From UBA5069 sp964560495 (GTDB lineage: Bacteria; Chloroflexota; Anaerolineae; Caldilineales; Caldilineaceae): a stretch of 64,000 bases of DNA. The position numbers were made by a program, and so were the translations under genes. Positions 36,317-44,950 of the stretch are shown one piece after another (within the stretch, counting starts at the first letter, position 1; every line of letters starts with the position of its first letter). The stretch covers positions 6,952 through 70,951 of the forward strand of contig CAZLMM010000027.1 of the NCBI GenBank assembly GCA_964560495.1, given 5' to 3'. Under the pieces are notes generated by a model that saw nothing but the letters and a program-made list of their open reading frames with translations, was not told the DNA's origin and did not search any database.

Positions 36317-37180
36317 TCATGCGCCAGCCAACTGCTCGATGACAACGACTTCCTCTACACCAGCGGGACGTGCATGGCCCGACACAGGATCGGGCACGAC
36401 GTCGCGCCAGCCATGAGGATGGGGCTTCTGCTGAACAAAGAGCATCCCATCCTGCTGCACAACAACGAACTCTCCTTGATAAGTGGCTCGCAAGATTGGC
36501 GGGGTAAAGACCTGTTCCGGCGCGCCCTCCGCCACCACGGTGTGATTCAGGCAGATGACCCAGGGCAAATGCGCCGCGGCCGCATTGAGGTCGTGCGTCG
36601 TCATCAGGATGGTCATGCCTCGGCGGTTGAGGTCTGCCAGGAGATGGAGCACATTTTCGCCGGTGCGCATATCCACGCCGCTGGTCGGCTCGTCCAAAAC
36701 CAACAAATCTGGCTCAGCGATCAATGCGCGCGCCAGGAAGACTCGCTGCTGTTGCCCGCCGGAGAGGTCGCGAATGTGTCGCCCGGCCAGTGCGCCGATC
36801 TCCAGCGATTCCAATACGGCGTGCAGCTTGCGCCGATCCTCTTGTGAGGGCCATGGCAGCCAACCGGAGCGCCGCACGCGCCCCATCAACACCACTTGCT
36901 CTACTGTCACGGGGAAATTCCAATCCACGGTTTCCAACTGGGGCACATAGCTGACACAGGCCGACGGACGACCATCGAGCGTCTCGCCGTGGATCAACAC
37001 CTGCCCATGGGATGGCCGCAGCACCCCAAGCAGCAATTTGAGCAGGCTGGTCTTGCCCGCGCCGCTGGGTCCTACCAGGGCCGCAAACTGACCACTGTGC
37101 AGGTGTAGCGAAACATCCTCCAGCACAGGCGTTGCGCCATAACCAAACGTGACGCGCTGAAGTTCAACGATGGGTTGCAT
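36317..37180 (-). CDS. znuC: Metal ABC transporter ATP-binding protein
   Basis: A 287-residue ATPase energising the zinc importer. Walker A GPSGAGKTSLLKLLLG, signature LSGGQQQRVFLARAL, Walker B LLVLDEPTSGVD and switch His in TTHDLN are all present. A C-terminal extension of about 35 residues goes beyond the usual ~250. Its first base coincides with the last base of znuA, so the two are probably translationally coupled. Confidence 0.94.
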   Translation of the reverse strand: MQPIVELQRVTFGYGATPVLEDVSLHLHSGQFAALVGPSGAGKTSLLKLLLGVLRPSHGQVLIHGETLDGRPSACVSYVPQLETVDWNFPVTVEQVVLMGRVRRSGWLPWPSQEDRRKLHAVLESLEIGALAGRHIRDLSGGQQQRVFLARALIAEPDLLVLDEPTSGVDMRTGENVLHLLADLNRRGMTILMTTHDLNAAAAHLPWVICLNHTVVAEGAPEQVFTPPILRATYQGEFVVVQQDGMLFVQQKPHPHGWRDVVPDPVSGHARPAGVEEVVVIEQLAGA

Positions 37181-38187
37181 TATTGGCTCTGCCTCACGCC
37201 TGCATCTGCGCCGGGCGTGTTGCTCACATCCACCGCCTGAATGATTGATGGATCTCCACCTAACGCCTCGGCCATGATGCGCAGATTCTCCACCATGAGA
37301 CCAATGTAGGAATGATTGGCGTCGCCGGGTGCGCCGGGCAGGTCATCATCGCGCAGGTCGTCCACATAGGCTGCGCCGGATTCTTTGGCGATCTGCTCCA
37401 AGACCGGCGACGGGAAGACTTCGGAGCCGAAGATGGCGGGCACTTTTTCGGCTCGGATTTGATCGATCAGGCCGGCAACATCGCGCGCCGAAGGCTCGGC
37501 AAAGTCCGATGGCTGGATCGCGCCGATGACAGTCATGCCATAGCGCGGCGAAAAGTAGGCCCAGGAATCGTGATAGGTGAGTAATTTGCGATTCTCGGGC
37601 GGGATGCTGTCGACCGTTTCCTGGATTGCCTTATCGAGAATCTCGATGCGTTGCTTGAAGGCGTCATAATTGGCGTTGTAGACGCTCGCATTGGTCGGGT
37701 CACGTTTCGCCAAGGCATCGCGCATGATCTCGGCGTAGCGCAGCGACAGCAGCGGGTTGGTCCACAAATGGGGATTGGGGCTGCCCCCCTCTTTGGGGAA
37801 GGAGAAATCATAGACATAGTCATCGGGCGCGATCGTCTGTTCGCCGAGCAGGATAATCTCAGCACCAGGCTTCTTGTTGGCCTCTGCCAGCTCCAGCGTT
37901 GGCTCCTCCAATTTGAGGCCGTTGATGAAGATCAAATCCGCCTCGGCCAAAATTTTGGCGTCTGAAGGCGCTGGCTCAAAGGTGTGGGAGTTGACGCCCT
38001 CGGGCACGATGCCGATAAGGTTGATGTGGTCGCCGCCGATGTTATAGGCGATGTTTGTTAGTGGCGAAACGGTCGTCACAACGGTCAACTTGCCATCGCC
38101 AGACGAAGGAGCGTTTGGCGCGGCGCATCCGGAAGCCGCGATGAGCAAAAAACAAGCGCATGCTACGCGCCCAATCCACTTCTTCAT
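37180..38187 (-). CDS. znuA: Zinc ABC transporter substrate-binding lipoprotein
   Basis: A 335-residue lipoprotein of the cluster A-I metal receptors. The signal ends at C21 (lipobox region IAASGC). Metal ligands are H68 (NSHTFEP), H140 (NPHLWTNP) and H206 (TYHDSWAYF); His at the third place points to zinc rather than manganese. There is no His-rich loop. The start at ATG 38187 follows GGAGA; the in-frame ATG 38223 is less likely. The promoter and a palindromic box lie about 105-130 bases upstream. Confidence 0.92.
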   Translation of the reverse strand: MKKWIGRVACACFLLIAASGCAAPNAPSSGDGKLTVVTTVSPLTNIAYNIGGDHINLIGIVPEGVNSHTFEPAPSDAKILAEADLIFINGLKLEEPTLELAEANKKPGAEIILLGEQTIAPDDYVYDFSFPKEGGSPNPHLWTNPLLSLRYAEIMRDALAKRDPTNASVYNANYDAFKQRIEILDKAIQETVDSIPPENRKLLTYHDSWAYFSPRYGMTVIGAIQPSDFAEPSARDVAGLIDQIRAEKVPAIFGSEVFPSPVLEQIAKESGAAYVDDLRDDDLPGAPGDANHSYIGLMVENLRIMAEALGGDPSIIQAVDVSNTPGADAGVRQSQ

Positions 38188-38289
38188 TGTTTTCTCCATG
38201 TTTGCAAAGGTAAGCGTACCCACGACGGCCAGCCCGTCTATGGATTGCGCCAGACACGCCAGCGCAATAGGACACTGTTCGCTGGGCCA

Positions 38290-38317
38290 AGTATAGGCTC
38301 AATGCAAACATTTGCAA
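38290..38317 (-). promoter_or_regulatory. znu promoter overlapped by a palindromic metalloregulator box
   Basis: On the minus strand, -35 TTGCAA (38317-38312), a 16-base spacer and -10 TATACT (38295-38290). The inverted repeat TGCAAA-CA-TTTGCA (38303-38316) covers the -35 and spacer, where a repressor would block polymerase. Related TTTGCA/TGCAAA sites recur at 38201-38208 and upstream of the repressor gene. Confidence 0.65.
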
Positions 38318-38373
38318 GTGCCAGAGATTACAAAACCGCGAGGGATCTCTTTCCCGTCAGGGATGGCGAGCCT

Positions 38374-38829
38374 TCACGAGAGGGGAGGGATGGTGGAAAT
38401 TGACGAGGATTGTGTACATTTTTGGCAAAGGCCAAAGAGCACCATGTGGTTGATGTCTGCGCTGAATCCGTATTCTTGGTGGAGATTCTCAGTCACGGGC
38501 GAAAGCAATTCCTTGGGAAACTCAAAAGAATGGCCGCATACACGGCAGATGGCATGGTGGTGAGTGCCGTGGGAGCGTAGGGCAAAATAGGTGTGTCCGA
38601 CTCCCATGTTGGCGTTGGACACAAGGTGTAGATCACGCAGCAGGTCGAGGGTGCGATAGACCGTCGTCAAGTTGACATAAGGGTTCTGTCGATGCACCGT
38701 TTCATAAATCTCTTCCACCGTGATGTGACCCGGCGTCGCCTCGATGGCCTTGAGAATCATCGCCCGTTGCGGGGTAATGCGAATCCCGCGCGCCTTCAAA
38801 TCTGCGATCAGGTCAATTCCCTCACTCAT
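38374..38829 (-). CDS. zur: Fur-family metalloregulator, probably Zur
   Basis: A 151-residue winged-helix repressor. The DNA-reading helix is at about 54-68 (NLTTVYRTLDLL). The metal region has THHHAICRVCGH with C95/C98 and the second CxxC C135/C138, giving the structural zinc site. It lies next to a zinc importer whose promoter carries a palindrome, so Zur is the best assignment; Fur or PerR cannot be excluded by sequence alone. It is on the same strand as znuABC, upstream of it with a 187-base spacer that contains the znu promoter. Confidence 0.86.
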   Translation of the reverse strand: MSEGIDLIADLKARGIRITPQRAMILKAIEATPGHITVEEIYETVHRQNPYVNLTTVYRTLDLLRDLHLVSNANMGVGHTYFALRSHGTHHHAICRVCGHSFEFPKELLSPVTENLHQEYGFSADINHMVLFGLCQKCTQSSSISTIPPLS

Positions 38830-39009
38830 GACGCCCCCAAATTCCTCGCCGATTCATCTGGATAAATTCAGGCCACTGTCTGCGCCGTTTTCGACTCAAT
38901 TGGGTGCATTCAAAGTTAGTTTGCCGTAGGAGCTCGAACGGCATGACCACCCGTAACCAATTTTGAACACACTCGAATCATTTCGTACACAAACAGATTC
39001 TTGAAGATT

Positions 39010-39038
39010 TTTGCACTTGCAAAGGATTTGCATGCAAA
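39010..39038. promoter_or_regulatory. Tandem TTTGCA palindromes
   Basis: TTTGCA-CT-TGCAAA (39010-39023) is followed by the perfect palindrome TTTGCATGCAAA (39027-39038). The same half-sites form the box at the znu promoter. The spacer 38830-39147 between the zur gene and the divergent peptidase gene otherwise contains no gene. Confidence 0.5.
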
Positions 39039-39147
39039 AGGTTAGCAGATCATTGCACTCCTGGCAAATGACATAAAATGGGGGTAAATAATCATCGCCA
39101 TGAAACTGGAAGAAGGCCAGGTCCCGACGTAAGGGAGGAGCCAGTCA

Positions 39148-40224
39148 GTGGACAGCCCAGGAAAGTTGAATAGCCCAGGGAAGATTGTCCTGATGGGGTC
39201 GGGTGAAACCGCGCCCAACATGCAGGCCGTCTACACGCAGCTTTTCAGCGAGATCGGCGCGCCAGTGCGCATGGCAATCGTCGAGACGCCGGCCGGCTTC
39301 GAGCCGAATGCTGCGGCTGTGGCCGGCCAGGTCGCGGCCTATGTTGAGCGCCGGCTGCAAAACTTCCGCCCGCTTGTCTGGCAAATCCCAGCCCGCACAC
39401 GTTCCCACCCAAACAGCACCGACGACCCCCAATTGGCGGCTGGCTTGCATGACGCCAACGTTATCTTTATGGGTCCCGGCAGCCCCACCTACGCCGTGCG
39501 CCAGCTGCGAGAAAGTCATCTATGGTGGACCTTGCAAGCGCGCCATCGGATGGGCGCGGCGTTGGTTTTTGCCAGCGCCGGCGTGCTTGCCATCAGCGCC
39601 TTCACACTGCCTGTCTATGAAATATACAAAGTGGGAGAAGACCTTCACTGGAAACCGGGACTCGATCTCCTGGGACCATTCGGTCTTTCCCTGGTCTGCA
39701 TCTCGCATTGGAACAACAGGGATGGCGGGAGCGCGCTGGATACGAGCCGCTGCTTCATGGGTGAGGGGCGTTTTCAGCGTCTGCTTTCTCTGTTGCCAGA
39801 ACGACGCCGGCAAACCATTCTGGGCGTTGACGAAAAAACTGCCCTGTCCATCGACCTGCGCCGAAAAGTCTGTAAGGTGGCCGGGCTTGGCGGCGTCATC
39901 GTTTTACGAGGGGAGAACACGACAACTTTTCCGCCCCAATCAGAGTTTCCACTCGATTTGCTCGGCGCCGTGACCCTGCCTCAGCCAAGCGTTGGCATTC
40001 CATCGCAGATATGGGAAGAAGTTTGCGCGGGCGTTGCCGCTGTCCAGCATGAGGAGATACCTCCGCCGCAGGTGCTCTCTTTGGCGGAAGAACGCCAGGA
40101 GGCGCGCCAACAGAGAGACTGGGGGACTTCAGACCGCTTGCGCGATGAAATCAAGACGAGAGGATGGATTGTACGAGACACGGTGAAGGGATTTCTCCTG
40201 GAAAAAGCAGTCGAGCAACAATGA
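39148..40224 (+). CDS. Peptidase S51-like protein fused to a CysRS-type C-terminal domain
   Basis: A 358-residue protein. The first ~280 residues resemble the S51 (peptidase E/cyanophycinase) class I amidotransferase-like fold: GKIVLMGSGETAPNMQAVY, the IFMGPGSPTYAVRQL segment and FASAGVLAIS at the nucleophile elbow with Ser. The last ~45 residues (EARQQRDWGTSDRLRDEIKT, then RGWIVRDTVKG) match the C-terminal domain of cysteinyl-tRNA synthetase. Such a fusion suggests a link to tRNA or to a peptide product, but function is unknown. GTG 39148 follows GGAGGAG by nine bases. Confidence 0.75.
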   Translation: MDSPGKLNSPGKIVLMGSGETAPNMQAVYTQLFSEIGAPVRMAIVETPAGFEPNAAAVAGQVAAYVERRLQNFRPLVWQIPARTRSHPNSTDDPQLAAGLHDANVIFMGPGSPTYAVRQLRESHLWWTLQARHRMGAALVFASAGVLAISAFTLPVYEIYKVGEDLHWKPGLDLLGPFGLSLVCISHWNNRDGGSALDTSRCFMGEGRFQRLLSLLPERRRQTILGVDEKTALSIDLRRKVCKVAGLGGVIVLRGENTTTFPPQSEFPLDLLGAVTLPQPSVGIPSQIWEEVCAGVAAVQHEEIPPPQVLSLAEERQEARQQRDWGTSDRLRDEIKTRGWIVRDTVKGFLLEKAVEQQ

Positions 40225-40236
40225 CGCGCCGCCAGG

Positions 40237-41406
40237 TCACCCTGGCAGCAGGTCGCTTGCCCGATGAATCACCTTTTCGCCATAGCGCACCCGTAGTTCG
40301 TCCAACGTTTGCTGCAATTGCTCATCTCTTTCACCCGCCTGATCCCACAGGCTCATCTGGCGCGCCTCATTCGTCAATCCACTCACTCCCACGCCGATGA
40401 GTCGCAAGGGGCGACCATCCCAAACCCTCTGCAACAATTGATCGGCGACTCTGGCAATCTGCGCCCCATCGTCGCTGGGTCGTTCCAGGGTTGTCTGGCG
40501 CGTCTGCGTGGTGAAATCAGCCCAACGCAGCTTGATTTTGACCACTCCAGCCGACAAGCCCTTGCGCCGCAGCTCCGCGCCCACCTTGCGCGCTTGCTCA
40601 TCCAATTCCTTGTGCAATACTCCAGCGTCATTCACATTGCGCACAAAGGTGACCTCCTGGCTGATCGACTTTGGCTCATGGGTTGTGATGATGGGTTGGT
40701 CATCCAGCCCGCGCGCGTGGCGCGCCATCTTTTCGCCGTGCTTGCCAAAGAGTCGCACCAACTCGCAAACAGGTTGTTGCCCAATGTCGCCGATGGTGTG
40801 GACACCCAGCGCGGCAAGGCGCTGGGCTGTTTTCGGCCCCACTCCCCACAGCTCGTCAGCCGGCAGCGGCGCCAGAAATTCCGCTTCCCGCCCAGGCTCG
40901 ACCACGGTAATGGCATTGGGTGGGTGTGGGCCGCGATTGGCCGCCTTGCCCACGTTGTTGGCAATCTTGGCGACAAGTTTGTTGCCGGCAACACCCAGGC
41001 TGCACGGCAGATTCAGTTCAGCGCGGATAGTCGCTTGCAGGCGACGGGCAATCATCTCCGCCGTCTCGGACAGGTCGCTCACATCGAGAAAGGCCTCGTC
41101 GATTGAGAGTTGCTCCACCTGGGATGTCAGCGCATGGAGGCGCGCCATCGCTTGTTGGGAAACTGCACGATAGGCGCTGTGGCGAGCTGGCGCAATGATC
41201 AGGCTGGGACACAAACGCAGCGCGCGGCTCATGGGCATGGCGCTGTGCACGCCCATTTGCCGGGCCGCATAGGAGCATGAGGCGACGACGCCCCGCTCTT
41301 CTGGACGACCGCCCACGGCAAAGGGCTTGCCGGCCAGCGTTGGGTCGCGCTGTTCTTCCACCGCGCAAAAGAAGGCGTCGAGGTCGAAGTGAATCATCTT
41401 ACGCAT
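40237..41406 (-). CDS. dinB: DNA polymerase IV (Y family)
   Basis: Error-prone translesion polymerase, 389 residues. Catalytic acids are in HFDLDAFF (D8) and LSIDEAFLD; the palm contains CSYAARQMGVHSAMP, and the little-finger region follows. Near the C-terminus RQMSLWD fits the beta-clamp-binding QL(S/D)LF-like motif. It is convergent with the peptidase fusion, 12 bases away. The ATG three codons inside is an alternative start. Confidence 0.94.
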   Translation of the reverse strand: MRKMIHFDLDAFFCAVEEQRDPTLAGKPFAVGGRPEERGVVASCSYAARQMGVHSAMPMSRALRLCPSLIIAPARHSAYRAVSQQAMARLHALTSQVEQLSIDEAFLDVSDLSETAEMIARRLQATIRAELNLPCSLGVAGNKLVAKIANNVGKAANRGPHPPNAITVVEPGREAEFLAPLPADELWGVGPKTAQRLAALGVHTIGDIGQQPVCELVRLFGKHGEKMARHARGLDDQPIITTHEPKSISQEVTFVRNVNDAGVLHKELDEQARKVGAELRRKGLSAGVVKIKLRWADFTTQTRQTTLERPSDDGAQIARVADQLLQRVWDGRPLRLIGVGVSGLTNEARQMSLWDQAGERDEQLQQTLDELRVRYGEKVIHRASDLLPG

Positions 41407-41439
41407 GGTCGACCGGCGTTATCACCCTTCCCCACAACC

Positions 41440-42420
41440 TCAATACCCCAATACCTTATCCACCAGCCCGGGAATTTCACGCCCCGCCGCCGCCGCGTTG
41501 ATCATCTCCGCCAGCCCAGCCAGGCGGTCGTGTTCGGCTTCGCTCAGCCAGCCGGCGCGATGGGGGCTCATGACTACATTGTCCAACTCGTGAAAGGGAA
41601 AACGTGAAGGTGGTGTGTCGTTACGGGCTTCTTTGGTCTGGGGATAATGATACCATACATCGATTCCGGCGCTGCGGATCACGCCATTGCGAAGGGCGAG
41701 ATAGAGCGCTTCTTCATCGATGGTGGGGCCGCGGCCCACATTTACCACGATGGCGCCGGGACGTAACATTGCCAGTTCGACAGCGCCGATGATGCCAGTC
41801 GTCTCTGGAGTTTCGGGTAGCGCCACGATGAGCGCATCGACCTCTGGAAGCAGGCGGTGAAGATGGTCCACAGGGTGGACTGCAACGCCGTGATCGTCGG
41901 GCGCAGTGGGCGCATGACGCTTGACGCCGATCACCCGCATACCTAACGCCTGGCAAACGGGGGCAATACGCCGCCCGATCATGCCATAGCCCAGGATGAG
42001 CGCCGTCTTTCCCGCCAGCGTGGTCGCCGGAGTGACGCCGTAGCGGCCTGTCCAGTCATTGCAACGCAGTGCACGATCCAGCGGCGGGATCACTTTGGCG
42101 GCGGCCAGCAGCAGCGCCACAGCCATCTCGGCTGTGGGCGTCACGTTGTAGTGCAAGCTGTGCAGGGTCACATTTGGATAGTCGCGCAATAGAGCGCATG
42201 TTTCGGCAGGGACGCCGGCAAAGGGAGCGATGAGCGCCTGGAGTTGTGGACAGGCGTCCAGATCGCTCCGTTTGGGGAAGCCCGTAATCAGCAGGGCGAT
42301 GCTTTGTGGGTCGATGAGGCCTGTTCCGTCTGTCAGGTGAACCGACGGGTGCAGGCGCACGCGCAGCTCGTCCAGAGAAGCGGTTGTGCTCATGTTGAGA
42401 ATATGGGCGTGGAGTGTCAT
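41440..42420 (-). CDS. D-2-hydroxyacid dehydrogenase family protein
   Basis: A 326-residue NAD-dependent dehydrogenase of the D-isomer-specific family. The Rossmann motif is ALILGYGMIGRRIAPVCQAL; catalytic Arg is in VVNVGRGPTIDEEAL, Glu in the downstream segment and His in MSPHRAGW. Family members act on glycerate, phosphoglycerate, formate or similar; the substrate is not clear. Its start overlaps the end of the DUF4058 gene by four bases (ATGA), so the two are translationally coupled. Confidence 0.87.
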   Translation of the reverse strand: MTLHAHILNMSTTASLDELRVRLHPSVHLTDGTGLIDPQSIALLITGFPKRSDLDACPQLQALIAPFAGVPAETCALLRDYPNVTLHSLHYNVTPTAEMAVALLLAAAKVIPPLDRALRCNDWTGRYGVTPATTLAGKTALILGYGMIGRRIAPVCQALGMRVIGVKRHAPTAPDDHGVAVHPVDHLHRLLPEVDALIVALPETPETTGIIGAVELAMLRPGAIVVNVGRGPTIDEEALYLALRNGVIRSAGIDVWYHYPQTKEARNDTPPSRFPFHELDNVVMSPHRAGWLSEAEHDRLAGLAEMINAAAAGREIPGLVDKVLGY

Positions 42421-43202
42421 GATCGTAGAGCGCCTTCGTAAAGCACTTCGTAAAGCAGTGTGGCTGCCCAGGCTGCATCGTCTTCGTACAGAGGCGGGTC
42501 GGGCGATTGAGTGTAGTCGATGCGCAAGTCAAAACCGGCGCGGTCATAGAGTTCGTGAAGCAAGCGATTGAGCTCGACCAATGGCTCGTCGTCGCCAGGC
42601 AGCAACGGCAGCGTGAACGACGGAATGGCCTCGCGCACGCTGAATGCAAGCAGGTCAGCGCGGGGGCGACGGCTGGCGCGGCTGATGAGGATGCGGTAAT
42701 CCACATTGGGCGGACAGCCAACCATGGGCATGGGCAGCCCCGCGCGAAGCAAGTCGATCTCTACCAGGTGAGTGCGCGTGCCAAAGAGGGCCAGCCGCTT
42801 CTCTTCGTAGACGCGGCGTCCTTCTCCTGGTCGTTTGTTGGTGGGCGATAGAATTTCCACTACGGTGACGACGCGGCCATCTGCCACGCTGCGAATCTCC
42901 AAGAAAGTCTCGCGCAGCTCATCGGGCAGGGGAATCTGCACCGTGAGCGCGCCGCCCGTTCGATAAACCGCTGTCGCCTCGTTGCGTTGGTTCAGCCCGA
43001 TGACCGCCACAGCGGGACGTAGAGCGAAGGTAACATCTTCCGGTCCGGCGCGCACCCTGCGCTCTTCCACGGCGATGTAATAGCGAGGTCGCAAGCGCGG
43101 GGCCAAGTCATCGCGCAGGGCCCCGATCCGGCTACTGTGGACATTCGGCCACCAATCGCGCTGTTCCAGATAAGGATCCATGCCGGGAAAGGGTGTAGAC
43201 AT
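42417..43202 (-). CDS. DUF4058 family protein
   Basis: A 261-residue protein with the family-specific start FPGMDPYLE and the NVHSSRIGALRDDLAPRLRP segment, followed by a beta-rich core (YYIAVEERRVRAGPEDV, VVEILSPTNKRPGEGRRVYE). DUF4058 proteins are frequent in filamentous Chloroflexota and Cyanobacteria and have no settled function; the EILSPTNK-type motif looks like a PD-(D/E)xK nuclease signature, which is a speculation. It is cotranscribed with the dehydrogenase. Confidence 0.88.
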   Translation of the reverse strand: MSTPFPGMDPYLEQRDWWPNVHSSRIGALRDDLAPRLRPRYYIAVEERRVRAGPEDVTFALRPAVAVIGLNQRNEATAVYRTGGALTVQIPLPDELRETFLEIRSVADGRVVTVVEILSPTNKRPGEGRRVYEEKRLALFGTRTHLVEIDLLRAGLPMPMVGCPPNVDYRILISRASRRPRADLLAFSVREAIPSFTLPLLPGDDEPLVELNRLLHELYDRAGFDLRIDYTQSPDPPLYEDDAAWAATLLYEVLYEGALRS

Positions 43203-43392
43203 AGCTCTCTCCTACAAGCTGGACGAAAACCAGGGACGTGTCCCGGAGCGTATTGTAGCATGAGCGACGCCGGCGACCAACCGCAGCGCCAGGCTCATAG
43301 TGACGCCGCGCCGTCAGTTTTGAGACGTAGATGCAATGTGCATATACTAATGCTGGCGGTCGACAAAAGCCAAAGGTTCAACCGGAATACAG

Positions 43393-43476
43393 GTGGTCGC
43401 GTCCCACGTGGCGGGGACGGGCGGGAAGTGATCAGGCTGAGCGCATACGAGCCCGCCCGTCCCCGCCACGCAACCA
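43393..43476. repeat. Long GC-rich inverted repeat
   Basis: A perfect 19-bp stem (43407-43425 with 43452-43470) separated by 26 bases; GTGGT and ACCAC further out extend the symmetry to about 84 bases. It lies in the 326-base spacer between the divergent DUF4058 and GNAT genes. No transposase, target duplication or T-run was seen. It looks like a MITE or REP-like hairpin. Confidence 0.65.
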
Positions 43477-43528
43477 CACGAGATCCAGTTGAGCTAAGCC
43501 AGGAAGAAACGACGAAACTCCCATTGAC

Positions 43529-44383
43529 ATGACCAAACTCACGCTTTACACAGACGCCAATCGCTTCTTGTCCGTTGCGCAGGCCGACTTGGCGCGCAGC
43601 GAAATCGCCAACAGTCTGCTCCTGGGCATCGCCCTGCGCCTGAGCAATGACCCGGCCTATGGCAGTCGCCCTTTCTTTCTGGCCGCAGTGCAAGATGACG
43701 TTGGCCTGGCGGCTGCCAGCGTTATGACGCCGCCCTACTCGCTGGTGGTCTATTCTGATCGGCCTGATCCGACTGCGGCTTTTGCCGCCATTGCCGACGC
43801 GCTGTGTGGGCAGGCTTGGAGCACACCGGGTGTGAATGGTCCGGCGCCGGCTTCGGCTCAATTCGCCACGGTGTGGACGCAGCGAACGGGTCAGCCCTTT
43901 CACCTGGAAATGAGGTTGCGCGCCTTCGAACTGCGCCGGGTGACGCCGCCGCGGGGTGCGCCAGGCGCGCTTCGCTGGGCGACGTTGGCAGACCTTGCAC
44001 TGGTGGAGCGGTGGTGGGACGAGTTCACGACCGAGGCCATGCCCAATGAAGTGGGTAATCGTAGTCCTGACGCCGTTCGCCAGGCTATTGAGAAAGGCAG
44101 AATCGCTTTTTGGCAAGATGCTGAACAGGTTGTATCCATGGCTGCCCGATCACGCGTCTTGCTGCGGGGCGTTACGGTCAGTCTGGTCTACACGCCCCCA
44201 CCGTTGCGTGGACGTGGCTATGCCAGCGCGTGTGTGGCCGCGCTCAGTCAGCATCTGCTGGATAGCGGCTGGCAATACTGCACGCTTTTCACAGATCTGA
44301 GCAATCCGGTCTCCAACAACATCTATCAGAAGATCGGCTATCGGCCCGTGTGCGACTATGAACACTATGGATTTGGAGAGTAG
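43529..44383 (+). CDS. GNAT-family N-acetyltransferase 1
   Basis: A 284-residue acetyltransferase. The C-terminal half is a GNAT domain with the acetyl-CoA motif PPPLRGRGYASACVAALSQH and the end NPVSNNIYQKIGYRPVCDYE; the N-terminal half is a related degenerate domain (FFLAAVQDDVGLAAASVM). This two-domain form is typical of FR47-like acetyltransferases. The substrate is unknown. It is followed at three bases by a second GNAT gene, then an SDR. Confidence 0.85.
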   Translation: MTKLTLYTDANRFLSVAQADLARSEIANSLLLGIALRLSNDPAYGSRPFFLAAVQDDVGLAAASVMTPPYSLVVYSDRPDPTAAFAAIADALCGQAWSTPGVNGPAPASAQFATVWTQRTGQPFHLEMRLRAFELRRVTPPRGAPGALRWATLADLALVERWWDEFTTEAMPNEVGNRSPDAVRQAIEKGRIAFWQDAEQVVSMAARSRVLLRGVTVSLVYTPPPLRGRGYASACVAALSQHLLDSGWQYCTLFTDLSNPVSNNIYQKIGYRPVCDYEHYGFGE

Positions 44384-44386
44384 ACG

Positions 44387-44911
44387 ATGATCGCCAGGGA
44401 GCTGAGCCGCGATGAAGTCGAGCAGGTGTGGAGCATCGACCGCCGAGAGGTGGTCGAGAACATCTATTCCCTTGTAGATGGGGTCTTGACGCTGCGACCG
44501 GCCTATTTTGACATTCAGGGCTGGCCGCCTGGCGAGGCTGGACTCTATACGCCGCTCCTCCTCGACTGCTACGACCGGGGCGGGTGGTTCTGCGGCATCT
44601 ATGATGACGAGCGGTTGATCGCTGTAGCCATCCTGGAGAGCAAATTCATTGGCGCAGAAAAAGACCAGTTGCAACTTAAATTTTTCCATGTCAGTCGGGA
44701 CTACCGGGCGCATGGAGTGGGGCGACGCCTCTTTGACCTGGCGCGAGGGGAAGCGCGGCGCCGGGGAGCAAAGCGCATGTATATCTCGGCTACACCATCA
44801 CAAAACACCATCAATTTCTATTTGCGTATGGGCTGTCAGGTCGTCAGCGAGCCTGATCCGGAGCTTTTTGCCCTGGAGCCAGAGGACATTCACCTGGAGT
44901 GTCCTGTGTAG
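44387..44911 (+). CDS. GNAT-family N-acetyltransferase 2
   Basis: A 174-residue single-domain GNAT. The acetyl-CoA-binding motif is DYRAHGVGRRLFDLARGEAR, with SATPSQNTINFYLRMGCQVV at the C-terminal region. It resembles acetyltransferases acting on small amines or antibiotics, but nothing in the sequence fixes the substrate. It lies three bases after GNAT 1 and 39 before the SDR gene, so the three are probably cotranscribed. Confidence 0.85.
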   Translation: MIARELSRDEVEQVWSIDRREVVENIYSLVDGVLTLRPAYFDIQGWPPGEAGLYTPLLLDCYDRGGWFCGIYDDERLIAVAILESKFIGAEKDQLQLKFFHVSRDYRAHGVGRRLFDLARGEARRRGAKRMYISATPSQNTINFYLRMGCQVVSEPDPELFALEPEDIHLECPV

Positions 44912-44950
44912 CTGACGAGCGACGGGTTCATCTTGTCAGGAGTGAACAGA

